Source: Pseudooceanicola sp.
Lineage (GTDB): Bacteria > Pseudomonadota > Alphaproteobacteria > Rhodobacterales > Rhodobacteraceae
Length of the DNA: 34,642 nt
NCBI GenBank assembly: GCA_002709085.1
Contig: PAPR01000063.1
Location: forward strand, 1-34,642
Direction of reading: 5' to 3'
In this document: positions 34,028-34,642 of the stretch, one piece after another
How positions within the stretch are numbered: the first letter of the stretch is position 1
Layout: each line of letters opens with the position of its first letter
Translations under genes and position numbers: made by a program
Notes under the pieces: model-generated
Told to the model about the DNA's origin: nothing
Seen by the model: the letters and a program-made list of their open reading frames with translations, nothing else
Databases searched by the model: none

Positions 34028-34642
34028 CAGTTTCTCCACCCGCCCATTTTGCGGTGCATCTCCGGGATCTGCATCACGTTGTCCACCAGCCGTTGATCCG
34101 ATAGCGCCGCGATGGCCATCAACAGGTCCGAGACGTCCTCGCCCGGTGCCGTCAGCACGTCCGCCTGTTCGGCCAGAAATCCGGTCGAAACCTCGCCCGA
34201 GGCAAAATCGGGATGCGCGAGGATCGCGTCCAGATAGTCGGTATTGGTCGTCACGCCGAGGATGACATAGGCCTGCACCGCCTGACGGGCACGGGCGATG
34301 GCCTCTGTCCGATCTGACCCATATACGATCAACTTGGACAGCATCGGGTCGAAATCGGTGGTCACCTTACCGCCGTCCAGAATGCCGCTGTCCACACGCA
34401 CGCCTTCGCCCTGCGGTTCATCCAGCAACAGGATATCCCCGATCGCCGGGCGGAAATCTTCGGTGGCATCCTCGGCACAGATGCGCAGTTCGATCGAATG
34501 GCCGGTCTGTGGAATATCGGCCTGCTGGGCGCTCAGCCCCTCACCGTTGGCAATGCGCAGCTGCTCACTCACCAGATCAAAGCCCGTCACCATTTCGGTC
34601 ACCGGATGTTCAACCTGAAGGCGGGTGTTCATCTCCAGAAAA
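34027..34642 (-). CDS. Biotin carboxylase subunit, C-terminal part (truncated by window)
   Basis: The last 204 residues of a biotin carboxylase, entering at the right window edge with FLEMNTRLQVEHPVTEMV, the conserved active-site strand that sits near residue 290 in AccC. GHSIELRICAED, DSGI and FDPMLSKLIVYG follow as in all acyl-CoA carboxylase BC domains. The protein ends MGGWRN about 40 residues beyond the usual end of stand-alone AccC, without a biotinyl domain, which is encoded by the next gene. The start lies outside the window. Confidence 0.93.
   Translation of the reverse strand, partial: FLEMNTRLQVEHPVTEMVTGFDLVSEQLRIANGEGLSAQQADIPQTGHSIELRICAEDATEDFRPAIGDILLLDEPQGEGVRVDSGILDGGKVTTDFDPMLSKLIVYGSDRTEAIARARQAVQAYVILGVTTNTDYLDAILAHPDFASGEVSTGFLAEQADVLTAPGEDVSDLLMAIAALSDQRLVDNVMQIPEMHRKMGGWRN

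Noticed and set aside
33524..34642. Frameshift hypothesis for the split biotin carboxylase and carrier protein
   Set aside because: The stop and start form TGATG, a good ribosome binding site precedes the carrier start, and both protein ends look natural, so a true gene split is more likely. A window-edge truncation prevents full proof.
1..34642. CRISPR arrays, tRNA or rRNA genes
   Set aside because: Reading both strands I saw no regularly spaced repeats and no cloverleaf or rRNA-like conserved stretches.

Overview
The window looks like an alphaproteobacterial chromosome segment, probably from the Rhodobacteraceae/Roseobacter group. This is inferred from the high-GC coding bias, the GEVED/DUF11 secreted protein, the YrbL-type protein and the gene families present; I ran no database search. 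Almost every gene from 6.9 kb to the right edge lies on the minus strand.

Layout, left to right. (1) 0.16-1.2 kb: an AT-richer YrbL-like gene and a scar of degraded insertion sequences, including the first ~46 codons of an IS5-family transposase. (2) 1.5-6.7 kb, plus strand: a 1748-residue secreted multidomain protein (two GEVED domains, SdrD-B-like and DUF11-like modules), closed by a 14-bp hairpin terminator. (3) 23.0 down to 6.9 kb: one collinear, tightly coupled run of 18 genes for an aromatic acid. In transcription order these are ferredoxin reductase, ring-hydroxylating dioxygenase alpha and beta, cis-diol dehydrogenase, Rieske ferredoxin, a CymR-like TetR regulator, a five-gene branched-chain-amino-acid-type ABC transporter, two paralogous type I extradiol dioxygenases, an ACMSD-family decarboxylase, dienoate hydratase, acylating acetaldehyde dehydrogenase, 4-hydroxy-2-oxovalerate aldolase and a meta-cleavage-product hydrolase. 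(4) 23.16-23.66 kb, plus strand: an unrecognised divergent gene sharing a palindrome-bearing promoter region with the catabolic run. (5) 34.6 down to 24.0 kb: acyl-CoA metabolism, with a three-subunit acyl-CoA carboxylase (partial biotin carboxylase, separate carrier protein, carboxyltransferase), then, behind its own predicted promoter, an SCP2-type thiolase, an SDR, a second methylcrotonyl/geranyl-CoA-type carboxylase, a LiuC/AtuE-like hydratase and an isovaleryl-CoA-dehydrogenase-like enzyme.

How it works together (inference): the gene set matches the p-cumate (4-isopropylbenzoate) logic. An aromatic carboxylate is imported by the ABC system and dihydroxylated by the three-component dioxygenase. 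The cis-diol is rearomatised by the SDR and the ring is opened by the extradiol enzyme. The 3-carboxyl is removed by the ACMSD-like enzyme, and hydrolysis releases a (branched) acid plus 2-hydroxypenta-2,4-dienoate, which goes to pyruvate and acetyl-CoA. The right-hand block could process branched acyl-CoAs. The exact substrate is not proven by sequence.

The most unusual feature is the extradiol pair. The downstream copy has the full His-His-Glu iron triad. The upstream copy aligns without gaps around all three positions but has Ser-Ser-Ser there, suggesting an active/pseudoenzyme pair, possibly a heteromer.
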